A program made the translations under genes and the position numbers. A stretch of 41,991 bases of DNA, taken from assembly GCA_025356635.1 (NCBI GenBank), contig JANXRY010000034.1, positions 1-41,991 of the forward strand, given 5' to 3'. Shown piece by piece: positions 17,301 to 25,435 of the stretch (the first letter of the stretch is position 1; each line of letters starts with the position of its first letter). Source of the DNA: Gammaproteobacteria bacterium. GTDB taxonomy: Bacteria > Pseudomonadota > Gammaproteobacteria > Xanthomonadales > Xanthomonadaceae. The notes under the pieces are model-generated. The model made no database searches. It worked only from the letters and a program-made list of their open reading frames with translations, and had not been told where the DNA came from.

Positions 17301-17812
17301 TCCTGGTCTATCTGGTCATGGCCTCGCAGTTTGAATCCTTGCTGCACCCGTTCGTGATCATGTTCTCGGTGCCGCTGGCGATCGTCGGTGCCGCGGCTGC
17401 ATTGTTCCTGGTGGGCTCGCCGATCTCCGTGGTTGTGTTCATCGGCTTGATCTTGTTGGTAGGCATCGTGGTGAAGAACGCGATCGTGCTGATCGACAAG
17501 GTCAACCAGTTGCGTGAGGAAGGAGTGGCCAAGACCGAGGCAATCTGTCGAGCGGCCGAGTCGCGCCTGCGGCCGATCATCATGACCACGCTGACCACAT
17601 TGTTCGGTTTCGCGCCGCTGGCTTTTTTCTCGGGCGAGGGCGCCGAGGTTCGGCAACCGATGGCAATCACCGTGATTGGTGGACTGCTGGTATCTACCTT
17701 GTTGACGCTGGTGGTCATTCCGGTGGTTTACCAACTATTGGATCGCCGCGGTGATGGTTGGTATCGGGAGCGTGGCCAGCGCCATCGTGGCGAACTGGAG
17801 AGCGCGGCATGA
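14309..17812 (+). CDS. RND efflux permease, first of tandem pair, with extra membrane insertion
   Basis: This is a 1167-residue permease of the AcrB/HAE1-like RND superfamily, about 120 residues longer than usual. The TM4 proton-relay pair is intact (Asp434-Asp435 in GMVVDDSIVVLES). The TM10 lysine is present (Lys1056 in VVKNAIVLID). A stretch of about 130 residues (about 520-650) between TM6 and the second periplasmic half carries two extra hydrophobic helices (about 576-621). A low-complexity linker (about 312-332, PAQQGGSGFGKPAAPTS) precedes TM2. It follows the adaptor gene directly and overlaps the next permease by ATGA, so all three are co-translated. Likely substrates are drugs, detergents or metabolites; sequence does not say which. 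Confidence 0.92.
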   Translation: MSLIEFSTRRRVSVAMFTLTLVLFGLISWSSLKVNLLPDLSYPTLTVRTEYTGAAPSEIENLVTEPVEEAVGVVKGLRKLHSISRPGQSDVVLEFAWGTDMDQASLDVREKLQNLNLPLDVLPPVLLRFNPSTEPIMRLVLSVPADFKGDVEAELIRLRRYADDELKKSLEPVEGVAAVKVGGGLEDEVQVRLDERRLAELNLPASTVIDRLAQENVNISGGRIAEGSERYLVRTVNQFRSLDEMRGLLISNQNGVPIRLRDVAEVVQSHKERESIIRLRGSEAVELAIYKEGDANAVTVAHAVRDRLAQLQKAGEPAQQGGSGFGKPAAPTSAAAALEVDDYLLGAYTLRTIQDTSVFIENAIHEVRNEAILGGLLAVLIIFLFLRDGWSTLVISLSLPVSIIATFFFMDRLKLSLNVMSLAGLALATGMVVDDSIVVLESIAKARERGLGILQSAIAGTKEVSMAVVASTLTTVAVFFPLVFVQGVAGQLFKDQALTVSIAMIISLVVSLTLIPMLSSVKAKAPMAFKDENGDNSPAWKQALHFLKEFGKFPLACFHFCDAKIEARTSDAIGKVVGGLLTALIIPVWLACLLLMMALALILVPTIVVISFLSIVVLAGFRLTTTYAGPWAVKASEIAMWPYEWAAGRYHSILPSALSRPWLVLGSAAGAFLVSLLLLSTLGADLIPQLAQDRFEVTLRLPAGTRLADTDALVRAFQNKHQDDPEIKALYGVSGTGTRLDASPTESGENIAKLTVVLKHFSPESEAKLTERMRATAARYPGVQVKFGRPQLLSFSSPLEVEIRGPNLPAIEQAARRLAARMAERPQFADVKTSVQDGYPEIQILFDQERAAALGLTDRQISDQVVRQVRGEVATRYSFRDRKIDVRVRARESDRASVEAIRNLIVNPQSATPITLGSVAEVRETLGPGEINRVEQDRVAIVSSNLRDVDLGSAVAEVRRIVREQPLGADIQLTFGGQSEELDASRTSLMFAFGLAIFLVYLVMASQFESLLHPFVIMFSVPLAIVGAAAALFLVGSPISVVVFIGLILLVGIVVKNAIVLIDKVNQLREEGVAKTEAICRAAESRLRPIIMTTLTTLFGFAPLAFFSGEGAEVRQPMAITVIGGLLVSTLLTLVVIPVVYQLLDRRGDGWYRERGQRHRGELESAA

Positions 17813-20800
17813 TGACGATGGCCGAGCTGAGCCTTCGCCGGCCGGTTACGGCAGTGATGTTTTACATCTCGATGGTGGTGATCGGGCTGATCGCCGCTGT
17901 CCGTTTGCCGCTGGAACAGTTCCCGGACATCAGCTTCCCCTTCATCTTCGTGCAGATGCCATACGCCAATTCGACGCCTTCCGAGGTGGAGCGGATCATC
18001 ACCCGTCCGGCCGAAGAGGCTCTGTCCACGGTCGAGGGCGTCAAGCGAATCGACTCCAACAGCCGCACCGACGGCGCCGATATCTTCATGCAGTTCTCTG
18101 ACATGAGTCGCGACATTGGCGTCGCCGCCACCCAGGTGCGTGATCGTCTCGATGCCATCCGTCACGATCTGCCTAGCGATTTCCAACGCTATGCGGTGCT
18201 GCAGTTCTCGCCTGGTGACCAGGCGATGCTGCAGATCCGGTTCGCCTCGCCGCGCGACCTGAGCAACCAGTACGAGATGATCCGCACCCGCATCGCCCGC
18301 CGGTTGGAGCGGGTGCCTGGTGTTGCCCGTGTCGACATCAGTGGCGCGCAGCCACCGGAAGTCGAAATTGCCATCGATCCGATCCGGCTTACGGCGCACA
18401 ACCTGAGTTTGAACGAGCTCGCCGTCAAGTTGCGATCGGTCAATTTTTCGGTTTCGGGCGGCGAAATCGACGAAGGCGAGAGACGCCTGCGCGTACAGCC
18501 GGTCGGCGAGATCCGCGATCTGGACCAACTGCGTAGCCTGGTCATCGACGCGCGTGGATTGCGCTTGTCCGATATCGCCGACATCCGGCTGAAACCACAG
18601 CGTACCCAGATCATGCGCCGGCTCGACGGCACGCCAGCCGTCGGCATCGACGTTTTTCGCGAGAACAGCGCAAATCTAGTGGAAGTCGCCCGGGCGGTCT
18701 GGGCGGAAGTTGCACTGATCCAGCAGGACCAGGCACTGCAGGGCATCCGTTTCATCACCATCGGCGATCAGGCCGAGAGCGTCACCAGTTCGATCAACGA
18801 ACTGGTCCAGGCGGGCTGGATCGGCTCGGCGCTGTCGTTGCTCGTATTGTTCTATTTTCTACGCCATTGGCCATCGACCTTGATGGTGTCGTTGGCGATT
18901 CCGATCTGCATCATCATGACACTCGGAGCGATGTACTTCCTTGGCCTCACCCTGAACGTGCTGACCATGATGGGCTTGCTGCTCGGAATCGGCATGTTGG
19001 TGGACAATGCCGTGGTGGTAGTGGAGTCGATATACCAATATCGGGAAAAATTCCCTGATGATCCAATGCGCTGTGCCATCGAGGGTACGCGGGCGGTGCA
19101 ATTGGCGATCAGCGCCGGCACCCTGACCAGTGTCATCGTGTTCGCGCCGAACATCTTCGGGGAGCGCAATGAAATCAGCGTCTATCTCGCACAAATCGCT
19201 TATACGATAACCATATCGCTGCTGTGCTCATGGCTGGTGGCAGTGAGCTTGATTCCGATGATCTCGGCGCGGCTGCGGACGCCGCCAGCGATTGGTGCCG
19301 AGCATGGTTTCGTGCCCAGCCTGACTCGTCGCTACGCCGGCTTGCTCGGCTGGACGCTGCGCCATCGGGGGTGGTCGCTCATTGCCATCCTGCTGATTAG
19401 CGCCGTCAGCATGGTGCCATTTTCGTTGATGAAAAAGGACATGTTCCCGAACGAAGCCAGTCGCGAATTGAACATCAACTTCAATTGGCGCGGCTCCTAT
19501 ACGCTTGAGCAGATGTCTGGCGAGATCGCCAAAGTCGAGGCGTTTTTCCAGCCGCGACGGGAGCTTTACCAGCTCAAGCAGGTTTATGTTTTCTTCGGTG
19601 AACAGGGCTTCGCCGGCGTTCGACTGACACTCAAGGACCAGGGCTACTCCTGCGACACCGTTGCTTCGAAGGTATTGATGACGGTCGGTATCCGCGACCA
19701 CAACCTGTGCCTGCGTGCACCTGACGACATCCAGGAACAGATCCGCAAGGACTTGCCCAAGCTGGCCCGTGCTGAGCTGAATTTCGGTGGTGGCAACGGC
19801 CCGGGCGGCAACCAGAGCAAGACCGACAAGACCGTGCAGGTCAGTATCGAAGGTGATTCCAGCGAGAAGCTGCAGGAAATTGGTCGGCAGCTGGTGCCAC
19901 TGTTCTCGACGCTCAAGGAACTGCGCGACGTTCGCCTCGACGTCGGCGACGTCAATTCCGAAGTACGGGTTACCGTGGACCGCGAGCGTGCCGCTGCCTA
20001 TGGATTCAGCACCAGCGACGTGGCGCAGTACATCGGTATCGCCCTGCGCGGCACGCCCTTGCGCGAATTCCGCAATGGCGACCAGAACGTGCCGGTATGG
20101 GTTCGCTTCGCGGGTGCCGAAAAATTCCGGGTCGAAGATTTGGCAGCCCTGAATCTGCGTCGTGCCGACGGCAGCACTGTGCCGTTGATGTCGCTGGTGA
20201 ATGTCCGTATCGAGCAGGCGCCCAGCCAGGTTGGCCGGTCGAACCGGCAGACCGCCCTGACCATCACCGCAAATCTGGCGCCCGGTGTTGAGATCGACAA
20301 AGCCCGGGATGCGCTCATGGCCAAGGCCCGGACACTCGAACTGGAACCCGGATACACGATCGGGTTGGGTGCTGATTTCGATTTCGGCCAGGATGCGGGC
20401 AAACAGATGATGAAGAACACGGGGCTAGCGTTCCTGCTCATCTTCATCATCATGGCCGCCTTGTTCGAATCGATGATGCAGCCGATGGCGATCCTGAGTG
20501 GCGTGATGTTCTCGATCCTGGGTGTCGGCTGGCTATTCTGGCTGACCGGCACGACCTTCTCGATCATGGCTTTCATCGGCATCCTGGTATTGATGGGCGT
20601 GGTGGTGAACAACGGTATCGTGATGGTCGAGCACATCAACAGCCATCGCCGTCACGGCATCGGCAGGACCGAGGCATTGGTGATCGGCAGCACCGAACGC
20701 CTGCGGCCGATCCTGATGACCATGGGAACCACGATCCTGGGCATGCTGCCGCTATGCTTTGGCAGCACCGGCATTGGCGGCGACGGTCCGCCGTATTATC

Positions 20801-20970
20801 CGATGGCGCGGGCCATTGCCGGCGGCCTGGCGTTCTCGACGATCGTCAGCCTACTATTCCTGCCGACGGTATATGCCTTGTTCGATGATATCCACGACTG
20901 GTCCAGCCGGTGGTTTGGCACGATGAAGGAATGGTTGCAACGATGGGCGGCGCCGAAACAGTTGGCCTGA
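17809..20970 (+). CDS. RND efflux permease, second of tandem pair, altered ion-relay residues
   Basis: This is a 1053-residue RND permease of normal length with 12 predicted helices and two large periplasmic loops. Unlike its partner, the TM4 motif reads Asp399-Asn400 (GMLVDNAVVVVES), and the TM10 lysine position is Asn934 (VVVNNGIVMVEHIN). Two of the three classical AcrB relay residues (D407, D408, K940) are therefore replaced. The DN/NN form occurs in other RND proteins as I recall, so it need not mean loss of function. ATG at 17809 overlaps the previous stop; the open frame upstream to 17758 lies inside that gene. One adaptor plus two permeases recalls MdtABC, where the two permeases form mixed trimers. 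Confidence 0.92.
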   Translation: MMTMAELSLRRPVTAVMFYISMVVIGLIAAVRLPLEQFPDISFPFIFVQMPYANSTPSEVERIITRPAEEALSTVEGVKRIDSNSRTDGADIFMQFSDMSRDIGVAATQVRDRLDAIRHDLPSDFQRYAVLQFSPGDQAMLQIRFASPRDLSNQYEMIRTRIARRLERVPGVARVDISGAQPPEVEIAIDPIRLTAHNLSLNELAVKLRSVNFSVSGGEIDEGERRLRVQPVGEIRDLDQLRSLVIDARGLRLSDIADIRLKPQRTQIMRRLDGTPAVGIDVFRENSANLVEVARAVWAEVALIQQDQALQGIRFITIGDQAESVTSSINELVQAGWIGSALSLLVLFYFLRHWPSTLMVSLAIPICIIMTLGAMYFLGLTLNVLTMMGLLLGIGMLVDNAVVVVESIYQYREKFPDDPMRCAIEGTRAVQLAISAGTLTSVIVFAPNIFGERNEISVYLAQIAYTITISLLCSWLVAVSLIPMISARLRTPPAIGAEHGFVPSLTRRYAGLLGWTLRHRGWSLIAILLISAVSMVPFSLMKKDMFPNEASRELNINFNWRGSYTLEQMSGEIAKVEAFFQPRRELYQLKQVYVFFGEQGFAGVRLTLKDQGYSCDTVASKVLMTVGIRDHNLCLRAPDDIQEQIRKDLPKLARAELNFGGGNGPGGNQSKTDKTVQVSIEGDSSEKLQEIGRQLVPLFSTLKELRDVRLDVGDVNSEVRVTVDRERAAAYGFSTSDVAQYIGIALRGTPLREFRNGDQNVPVWVRFAGAEKFRVEDLAALNLRRADGSTVPLMSLVNVRIEQAPSQVGRSNRQTALTITANLAPGVEIDKARDALMAKARTLELEPGYTIGLGADFDFGQDAGKQMMKNTGLAFLLIFIIMAALFESMMQPMAILSGVMFSILGVGWLFWLTGTTFSIMAFIGILVLMGVVVNNGIVMVEHINSHRRHGIGRTEALVIGSTERLRPILMTMGTTILGMLPLCFGSTGIGGDGPPYYPMARAIAGGLAFSTIVSLLFLPTVYALFDDIHDWSSRWFGTMKEWLQRWAAPKQLA

Positions 20971-20985
20971 GCCAACGCAAGAGGT

Positions 20986-22206
20986 TTAGATCAACTTGCT
21001 CAGGATCGCCGCGCCGGCGATCCACACACCAATCATGGTGCCAAGGTTGGTCAACAGGAAATTCAACAGCACGCGGGTAACGCGATTTCGCCACCAGCCG
21101 CGGATCTGGCTGGCGTCGTCGCGGACATTCAGGAAATCCGCGTAGGTTGGTTTGCGCAGGCGAGCCTCGACCCAGGCGCTGAAGGCGCCAGCGGGTACGC
21201 CGGGGTGGAACGGTTTGAGCGGAGCCATCACCGTTGCCGTGAGAATGCTCAATGGGTGTCCGCCAGCAATCGTGCAACCTAGGGCTGCCAACAAGCCGGT
21301 GGTCAGTACCCAACGCAGTAACAGGCCGGTGCCGAGCGTGGCGCCGCCGTGGTAATAACCCCAGCCAATGGCGCTCGCGAACAGTACGGTGAGGGCGATG
21401 GTGAACCACGGGATAGCGCTCTTGCGCGGCACTGTGTCGAGTTCGATCAGTGCGGAATCGGTGGCATCAACGTCGTTGCGCAGGTGTTCGGCCAGACCCT
21501 TCAGGTGGCCGGCGCCGATTACCGCCAGCACTTCGCGGGCTTTGCCTGCGTCGCCGAGTTGGCGGAGTTTTGCGGCCATGTAACGGTCGCGCTCGCCGAT
21601 CACCGCCTCGAAAAGTTCCGGTGTCTGTTGCGCGAATTCGCCGAAACTCGATTCCAGCAAATCGCCCTGCTTGAGTTTTTCGATCTCGCCTTCTTCGATG
21701 TTCTCGTTGACCAGCAAACTGCCGCCGAGGCCGGCCATGAGCTTGCTACGGCCCCAGAAACCCAACCGACCCCAGGCGCGCTTGAAAGTGATGCCGACAT
21801 CGCGGTCAATCGTTACCAGTTCCAGATCGCGCTGCTTTGCTCCAACAGCCGCCGCTTTCAGTTCGGCGCCAGGCTCGATGCCCAGCTGCTCCGCGAGCCG
21901 ACGCTGATACGCGGCCAAGGCCAGGTTCGCCGCGACCAGGCCGATCTTGCCTTCGCGAATGATCTGGAACAGATCGAGCTTGTGCAACATGTCCGGCTCG
22001 GTCAATGCGCGCAGTCGGTTGCCATCCAATTCCACGGCAATGGTGTCGTAGGCGCCACTGGCAACGCAGTGTTCGACCGCATCGACGCTGGCGCGGGAGA
22101 CGTGCGCGGTGCCGAGCAAGGTATAGCGAACGCCACCGCGTTCGACGATGGCGTGCGGTTGCCCGGCGAGGACGTCGGAGCATGTTTCAGGGATCGGAAT
22201 GTTCAA
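20986..22206 (-). CDS. TraB/PrgY-family membrane protein
   Basis: This is a TraB-domain protein (pheromone-shutdown TraB/PrgY family, also in archaea and eukaryotes). The N-terminal soluble domain has the conserved GTAHVS motif near the start and VIGAGHLKGLAEHL near residue 230. Both carry the His/Gly residues thought to form a metal-type active site related to the TIKI/GumN group. The C-terminal 140 residues hold about four to five membrane helices. No ATG precedes the conserved domain. A TTG at 22206 overlaps the aguB stop (TTGA) and gives LNIPIPETCSD as N-terminus; a GTG at 22269 inside aguB is the alternative. It is last in the run with aguA-aguB and convergent with the RND operon. Its cellular role is unknown. 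Confidence 0.82.
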   Translation of the reverse strand: MNIPIPETCSDVLAGQPHAIVERGGVRYTLLGTAHVSRASVDAVEHCVASGAYDTIAVELDGNRLRALTEPDMLHKLDLFQIIREGKIGLVAANLALAAYQRRLAEQLGIEPGAELKAAAVGAKQRDLELVTIDRDVGITFKRAWGRLGFWGRSKLMAGLGGSLLVNENIEEGEIEKLKQGDLLESSFGEFAQQTPELFEAVIGERDRYMAAKLRQLGDAGKAREVLAVIGAGHLKGLAEHLRNDVDATDSALIELDTVPRKSAIPWFTIALTVLFASAIGWGYYHGGATLGTGLLLRWVLTTGLLAALGCTIAGGHPLSILTATVMAPLKPFHPGVPAGAFSAWVEARLRKPTYADFLNVRDDASQIRGWWRNRVTRVLLNFLLTNLGTMIGVWIAGAAILSKLI

Positions 22207-23087
22207 TCGCGGTACCGCCGGAGCAAATCCTGGTAAGCATCGATACGCCGGTCGCGTAGAAACGGCCACATGCGACGCACGTTTTCGCTTCGCGCAAGGT
22301 CGATCTCGTGGATCAGCAACTCCGGCGCGTCGATGCCGGCTTCGGCGAGCAATTCGCCTTGTGGCCCTAGGATATGGCTGCTACCCCAGAAGCGGATACC
22401 GGCGGCACCTAGCGGCGACGGCTCATGGCCCGTGCGATTGCAGCTCAGCACCGGCAGGCCGTTGGCCACGGCGTGGCCGCGATGACTGAGCATCCAGGCA
22501 TCGCGTTGGCGAGCGTTCTCGGCAGTATCATCGCTTGGGTCCCAGCCAATCGCGGTGGGGTAGAGCAGCAGGTCGGCGCCAGCCAGCGCCATCATCCGCG
22601 CGGCTTCTGGATACCACTGATCCCAGCAGACCAGCACGCCCAGACGACCGACGCTGGTGTTGATCGGCGTGAAGCCGAGATCACCTGGGGTGAAGTAGAA
22701 TTTTTCGTAGAAGCCCGGATCATCCGGGATGTGCATCTTGCGGTACTTGCCGGCCAGCGTGCCGTCGCTTTCCAGAACCACTGCCGTATTGTGATAAAGC
22801 CCGGCGGCGCGCCGCTCGAACACCGAGCCGACGATCACCACGCCATTCTGTTTCGCCAACTGGCCCAACCGCTCGGTAGTTGGGCCTGGCACGGCCTCGG
22901 CGCGATCGAATTCGGCCACGCTTTCGTGTTGGCAGAAGTAGGCGCTGTTGTGCAGTTCCTGCAACAGCACGAGTTTCGCGCCGCGTGCTGCGGCTTCGGC
23001 GACACGCTGTTCGATCACCGCGAGGTTGGCCTCGGTGCTGCCGTGGTCGGTTTCCTGCACCAGCGCAACAGTGAGCATTTTGTTCAT
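22203..23087 (-). CDS. aguB: N-carbamoylputrescine amidase
   Basis: This is a 294-residue nitrilase-superfamily amidase that converts N-carbamoylputrescine to putrescine, CO2 and ammonia. The catalytic triad is visible as Glu44 (LLQELHNS), Lys117 (YRKMHIP) and Cys154 (VLVCWDQWYPE). The WDQWYPEAAR context is characteristic of AguB among nitrilases. It starts 4 nt inside the aguA stop (overlap 23084-23087), so the two enzymes of the agmatine route are translationally coupled. Confidence 0.95.
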   Translation of the reverse strand: MNKMLTVALVQETDHGSTEANLAVIEQRVAEAAARGAKLVLLQELHNSAYFCQHESVAEFDRAEAVPGPTTERLGQLAKQNGVVIVGSVFERRAAGLYHNTAVVLESDGTLAGKYRKMHIPDDPGFYEKFYFTPGDLGFTPINTSVGRLGVLVCWDQWYPEAARMMALAGADLLLYPTAIGWDPSDDTAENARQRDAWMLSHRGHAVANGLPVLSCNRTGHEPSPLGAAGIRFWGSSHILGPQGELLAEAGIDAPELLIHEIDLARSENVRRMWPFLRDRRIDAYQDLLRRYRD

Positions 23088-24115
23088 GCGATCAGGCCTT
23101 CAGGAAGTTGCATGGTCAGGCAGTGCAGGCTGCCGTTTTGCCAGATCAGTGGCCGGCAGGGAATCGCGACGATCTCGCGATCCGGGAACGCCGTGCCAAG
23201 CACGGCAGCGGCGCGGCCATCGGCTTCGTCGCCATAGGCTGGCATCAGCACTGCGCCGTTGACGATCAGGAAATTCGCATACGAGGCCGCAAGCCGGCGA
23301 CCATTGTCGAGAATGGGTTTTGCCCAGGGCAATTCGAATAACCGATACGACCTGCCATCAGGCGTCTTGAATGCAGAGAGTTCCGACGCCATGGCCTGCA
23401 ACTCGGGGAAGTGCGAATCGGTTTGATCCTGACAGCCCTGGTAAACGATGGCATCAACGGCGGCGAAGCGGGCCAGGGTGTCGATATGCGCGTCGGTGTC
23501 GTCGCCTTCCAGATATCCGTGATCAAGCCAGAGCGTGCGGGTTTGCGCCAGCGAGGATTCGAGTAGGCCGGTGATGTCGGCGCGAGAAAGGTTCGGATGG
23601 CGTTCGTGCAGGCAATGCCAGGTCGAAAGCAGCGTGCCGAGGCCGTCGGTTTCGATGGCGCCGCCTTCGAGTGCGAAATCGATCCGCTCGCGCCGCGCGT
23701 GTTGGAAAATTCCGCGTTCGAAAAGTGTCACGACGATCCGATCATCCAGTCCGGCCTCGAACTTGCCGCCCCAGGCCGTGAACTGGAAATCGAGCATGCG
23801 GAACCCTTGGTTTTCGCGCAGGCTGATCGGGCCGGAATCGCGCAGCCAGGTGTCGTCGTAGGGCAACTCGACGAATTGCACTCGATCCAGATCAACACCA
23901 GCGGCGGCAAGCAAGCCGGACGCATGCGAGCGCAAGTCATCGTTTGCCACGCAGATCAGCGCGCGTTCGAAGCGAGTGATCGCCGCCACCAGGGCGACAT
24001 ACGCCGCCTCGACCTCAGTCAGTCGGGCCGCCCAGTCGGTGCCGGCATGCGGCCAAGCCATCAGGACGGCGGATTGGGATTCCCATTCCGCCGGGAAACG
24101 AAGGCTGGCGGTCAT
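23084..24115 (-). CDS. aguA: agmatine deiminase
   Basis: This is a 343-residue member of the peptidylarginine-deiminase-like family. It hydrolyses agmatine to N-carbamoylputrescine and ammonia. The likely nucleophile is Cys332 near the C-terminus (NGSLHCLTM). The family's Trp/Asp/Glu/His stretches are present: 'DDTWLRDSGPISL', 'FQFTAWGGKF', 'LEGGAIETDGLGTLL' and 'WLDHGYLEGDDTDAHID'. Together with aguB it gives a putrescine route from arginine via agmatine; arginine decarboxylase is not in the window. The ATG at 24115 lies 3 nt after the upstream small exported-protein gene, so it is probably part of the same transcript. Confidence 0.95.
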   Translation of the reverse strand: MTASLRFPAEWESQSAVLMAWPHAGTDWAARLTEVEAAYVALVAAITRFERALICVANDDLRSHASGLLAAAGVDLDRVQFVELPYDDTWLRDSGPISLRENQGFRMLDFQFTAWGGKFEAGLDDRIVVTLFERGIFQHARRERIDFALEGGAIETDGLGTLLSTWHCLHERHPNLSRADITGLLESSLAQTRTLWLDHGYLEGDDTDAHIDTLARFAAVDAIVYQGCQDQTDSHFPELQAMASELSAFKTPDGRSYRLFELPWAKPILDNGRRLAASYANFLIVNGAVLMPAYGDEADGRAAAVLGTAFPDREIVAIPCRPLIWQNGSLHCLTMQLPEGLIA

Positions 24116-24118
24116 TCC

Positions 24119-24451
24119 TCAGTTCTTGACGGGCGCCGGGCCGATCTCTTCTGCGCTGGACTTGGTCAGCACCGCATCAACGACGTGGGTGTTTTCGAAG
24201 TAGACGCTGAATTGACCGTACTGCCAGCGGGTGATCGGCGGGGTCTTCGGGCTGCCACCGCCGACGGCGGCAAATTTTTGCTGCGGTGCCCCGAATTGCG
24301 CCTCGACCTGAGACATCGAACTGCCACGCTTGGGCAAGTGGGCGCCTTGTTCGGCCTGGACGCGCTGGATCAGCAAGGTATCGGCAAAGGCCGGGGCTGC
24401 CTGAAAGGCAACGCCGGCGGTGACGGCAAACAGGAGGGCAATGATTTTCAT
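24119..24451 (-). CDS. small exported protein, BamE/SmpA-like pattern
   Basis: This is a 110-residue protein of unknown function. It has a clear signal peptide (MKIIALLFAVTAGVAFQAAPAFA, cleavage before DT). The mature part has 'GSSMSQVEAQFGAP...ITRWQYGQFSVYFENTHVVDAVL'. This spacing (small Ser/Met turn, V..xxGxP, then W.Y..f.VYFe) resembles the BamE/SmpA-OmlA fold, but no lipobox Cys is present, so it would be a soluble periplasmic relative. It lies 3 nt upstream of aguA; a functional link to agmatine is not evident. Confidence 0.75.
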   Translation of the reverse strand: MKIIALLFAVTAGVAFQAAPAFADTLLIQRVQAEQGAHLPKRGSSMSQVEAQFGAPQQKFAAVGGGSPKTPPITRWQYGQFSVYFENTHVVDAVLTKSSAEEIGPAPVKN

Positions 24452-24531
24452 GGGGCACCTCGGTGGGGGAGTCGCGCGACCGGCAAGTCCGGGGAATCGA
24501 ATCTTCGCAAATCGCCCGGTCGGGCGCCAGC

Positions 24532-24559
24532 AAACGAAAACGCCGGCGAGCGCCGGCGT
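24532..24559 (-). terminator. rho-independent terminator of rpmJ
   Basis: On the - strand an 8-bp stem ACGCCGGC/GCCGGCGT with loop GCTC is followed by TTTCGTTTG. It starts 26 nt after the rpmJ stop. Confidence 0.8.
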
Positions 24560-24584
24560 CTGGTACCCGCAAGACTGGCCGCGC

Positions 24585-24710
24585 TTAGCGCTGGCGGGCC
24601 TTGAAGCGCGGGTTGGACTTGCAGATCACGAAGACCTTGCCGCGCCGACGGACGACCTTGCAGTCGCGGTGACGGGTCTTGGCCGACTTGAGGGAGTTGA
24701 GGACTTTCAT
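24585..24710 (-). CDS. rpmJ: 50S ribosomal protein L36, YkgO-type
   Basis: This 41-residue ribosomal protein is too short for routine ORF calling. It reads [20 protein letters not shown] and goes on through the [10 protein letters not shown] motif, a close match to the YkgO (L36 type B) pattern. The standard L36 zinc ligands are C11, C14, C27 and H33. Here only two Cys (17 and 30) remain; the other positions are His14 and Phe, as in zinc-independent paralogues. In E. coli ykgO is a Zur-controlled alternative. Here it stands alone with a strong ordinary promoter, so it may be the only L36. AGGAA lies 7 nt before the ATG. Confidence 0.95.
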   Translation of the reverse strand: MKVLNSLKSAKTRHRDCKVVRRRGKVFVICKSNPRFKARQR

Positions 24711-24746
24711 GACAGGTTCCTGAGAACGGGCGAACAAAGAAGCAGA

Positions 24747-24775
24747 AGTATAAGGCAGCCAATGTGCGCTTGCAA
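24747..24775 (-). promoter_or_regulatory. sigma70-type promoter of rpmJ
   Basis: On the - strand -35 TTGCAA (24770-24775), a 17-bp spacer and -10 TATACT (24747-24752) precede the rpmJ ATG by 36 nt. This is the best promoter match in the window. No Zur-like AT-rich dyad overlaps it. Confidence 0.65.
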
Positions 24776-24803
24776 TACAAGCACTTGCATTCCGGCGGGG
24801 CGG

Positions 24804-25430
24804 CTAGGGCAGGTAGGCCCGGGTCAGGGTGTTGAGATGCAAGCGTTCATCGTCGCGCATGAACGGTGAGACCAGCATCATCACCTGGACGATGCCCATG
24901 CGGATGGCCTCCTGTTCATCCTTGTCGCCGCGAACGCTGGAGTAATTGAGCCAGAACGTGGCCAGCACCAGGATATTGGTGGCGGTCGCCTCGATTTCGG
25001 TCGCCGACGCGCGCATCACGCCGGCCTGGACCAGGCCGCGCATCACCGTGGTGGCATTGCCCGCCGCCCGCTTGAGGATGCGGGCAAAGCGTATCCGCAG
25101 CTGCCGATTGCGCGACAGGATGTCCACCAGGTCGCGATAGAGGAAGCGATATTCCCAGATGCACTCGAATACCCGGTGCAGTTGCAGCCAGATGTCTTCC
25201 AGCGTCGGTAGCCGGCCTTCCGGGGCGACCAGGGCAGAGTCCATGCGCTCTTCGTAGCGCTGGAACAGGTGCTCGATGATGTCGTCCTTGTTGCGGAAGT
25301 GGTAGTACAAATTGCCGGGGCTGATCTCCAGCTCGTCGGCGATATGGTTGGTCGTGACATTGGGCTCGCCCTGTTCGTTGAACAGAGCCAGGGAGGTATC
25401 CAGGATGCGTTGCCGGGTCTGCCGCGCCAT
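24804..25430 (-). CDS. TetR/AcrR family transcriptional regulator
   Basis: This is a 208-residue one-component repressor. The N-terminal TetR helix-turn-helix lies at about 5-50: RQRILDTSLALFNEQG, then NHIADELEISPGNLYYHFRNKDDI. The C-terminal ligand domain is mostly helical. The frame is open far upstream, but that is chance; ATG at 25430 begins the family N-terminus, 5 nt after the acyl-CoA-binding protein stop, so the two are one operon. With a divergent fatty acyl-CoA reductase 415 bp away, an acyl-CoA or fatty-acid ligand is a reasonable guess (compare FadR-type TetR regulators), but the ligand is not visible in sequence. Confidence 0.9.
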   Translation of the reverse strand: MARQTRQRILDTSLALFNEQGEPNVTTNHIADELEISPGNLYYHFRNKDDIIEHLFQRYEERMDSALVAPEGRLPTLEDIWLQLHRVFECIWEYRFLYRDLVDILSRNRQLRIRFARILKRAAGNATTVMRGLVQAGVMRASATEIEATATNILVLATFWLNYSSVRGDKDEQEAIRMGIVQVMMLVSPFMRDDERLHLNTLTRAYLP

Positions 25431-25435
25431 GGCGA

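Noticed and set aside
23597-24604. 335-residue open frame on the + strand over aguA and its upstream gene
   Set aside because: Antisense shadow; low-complexity composition and no start signal, while aguA and the exported protein on the - strand have clear motifs.
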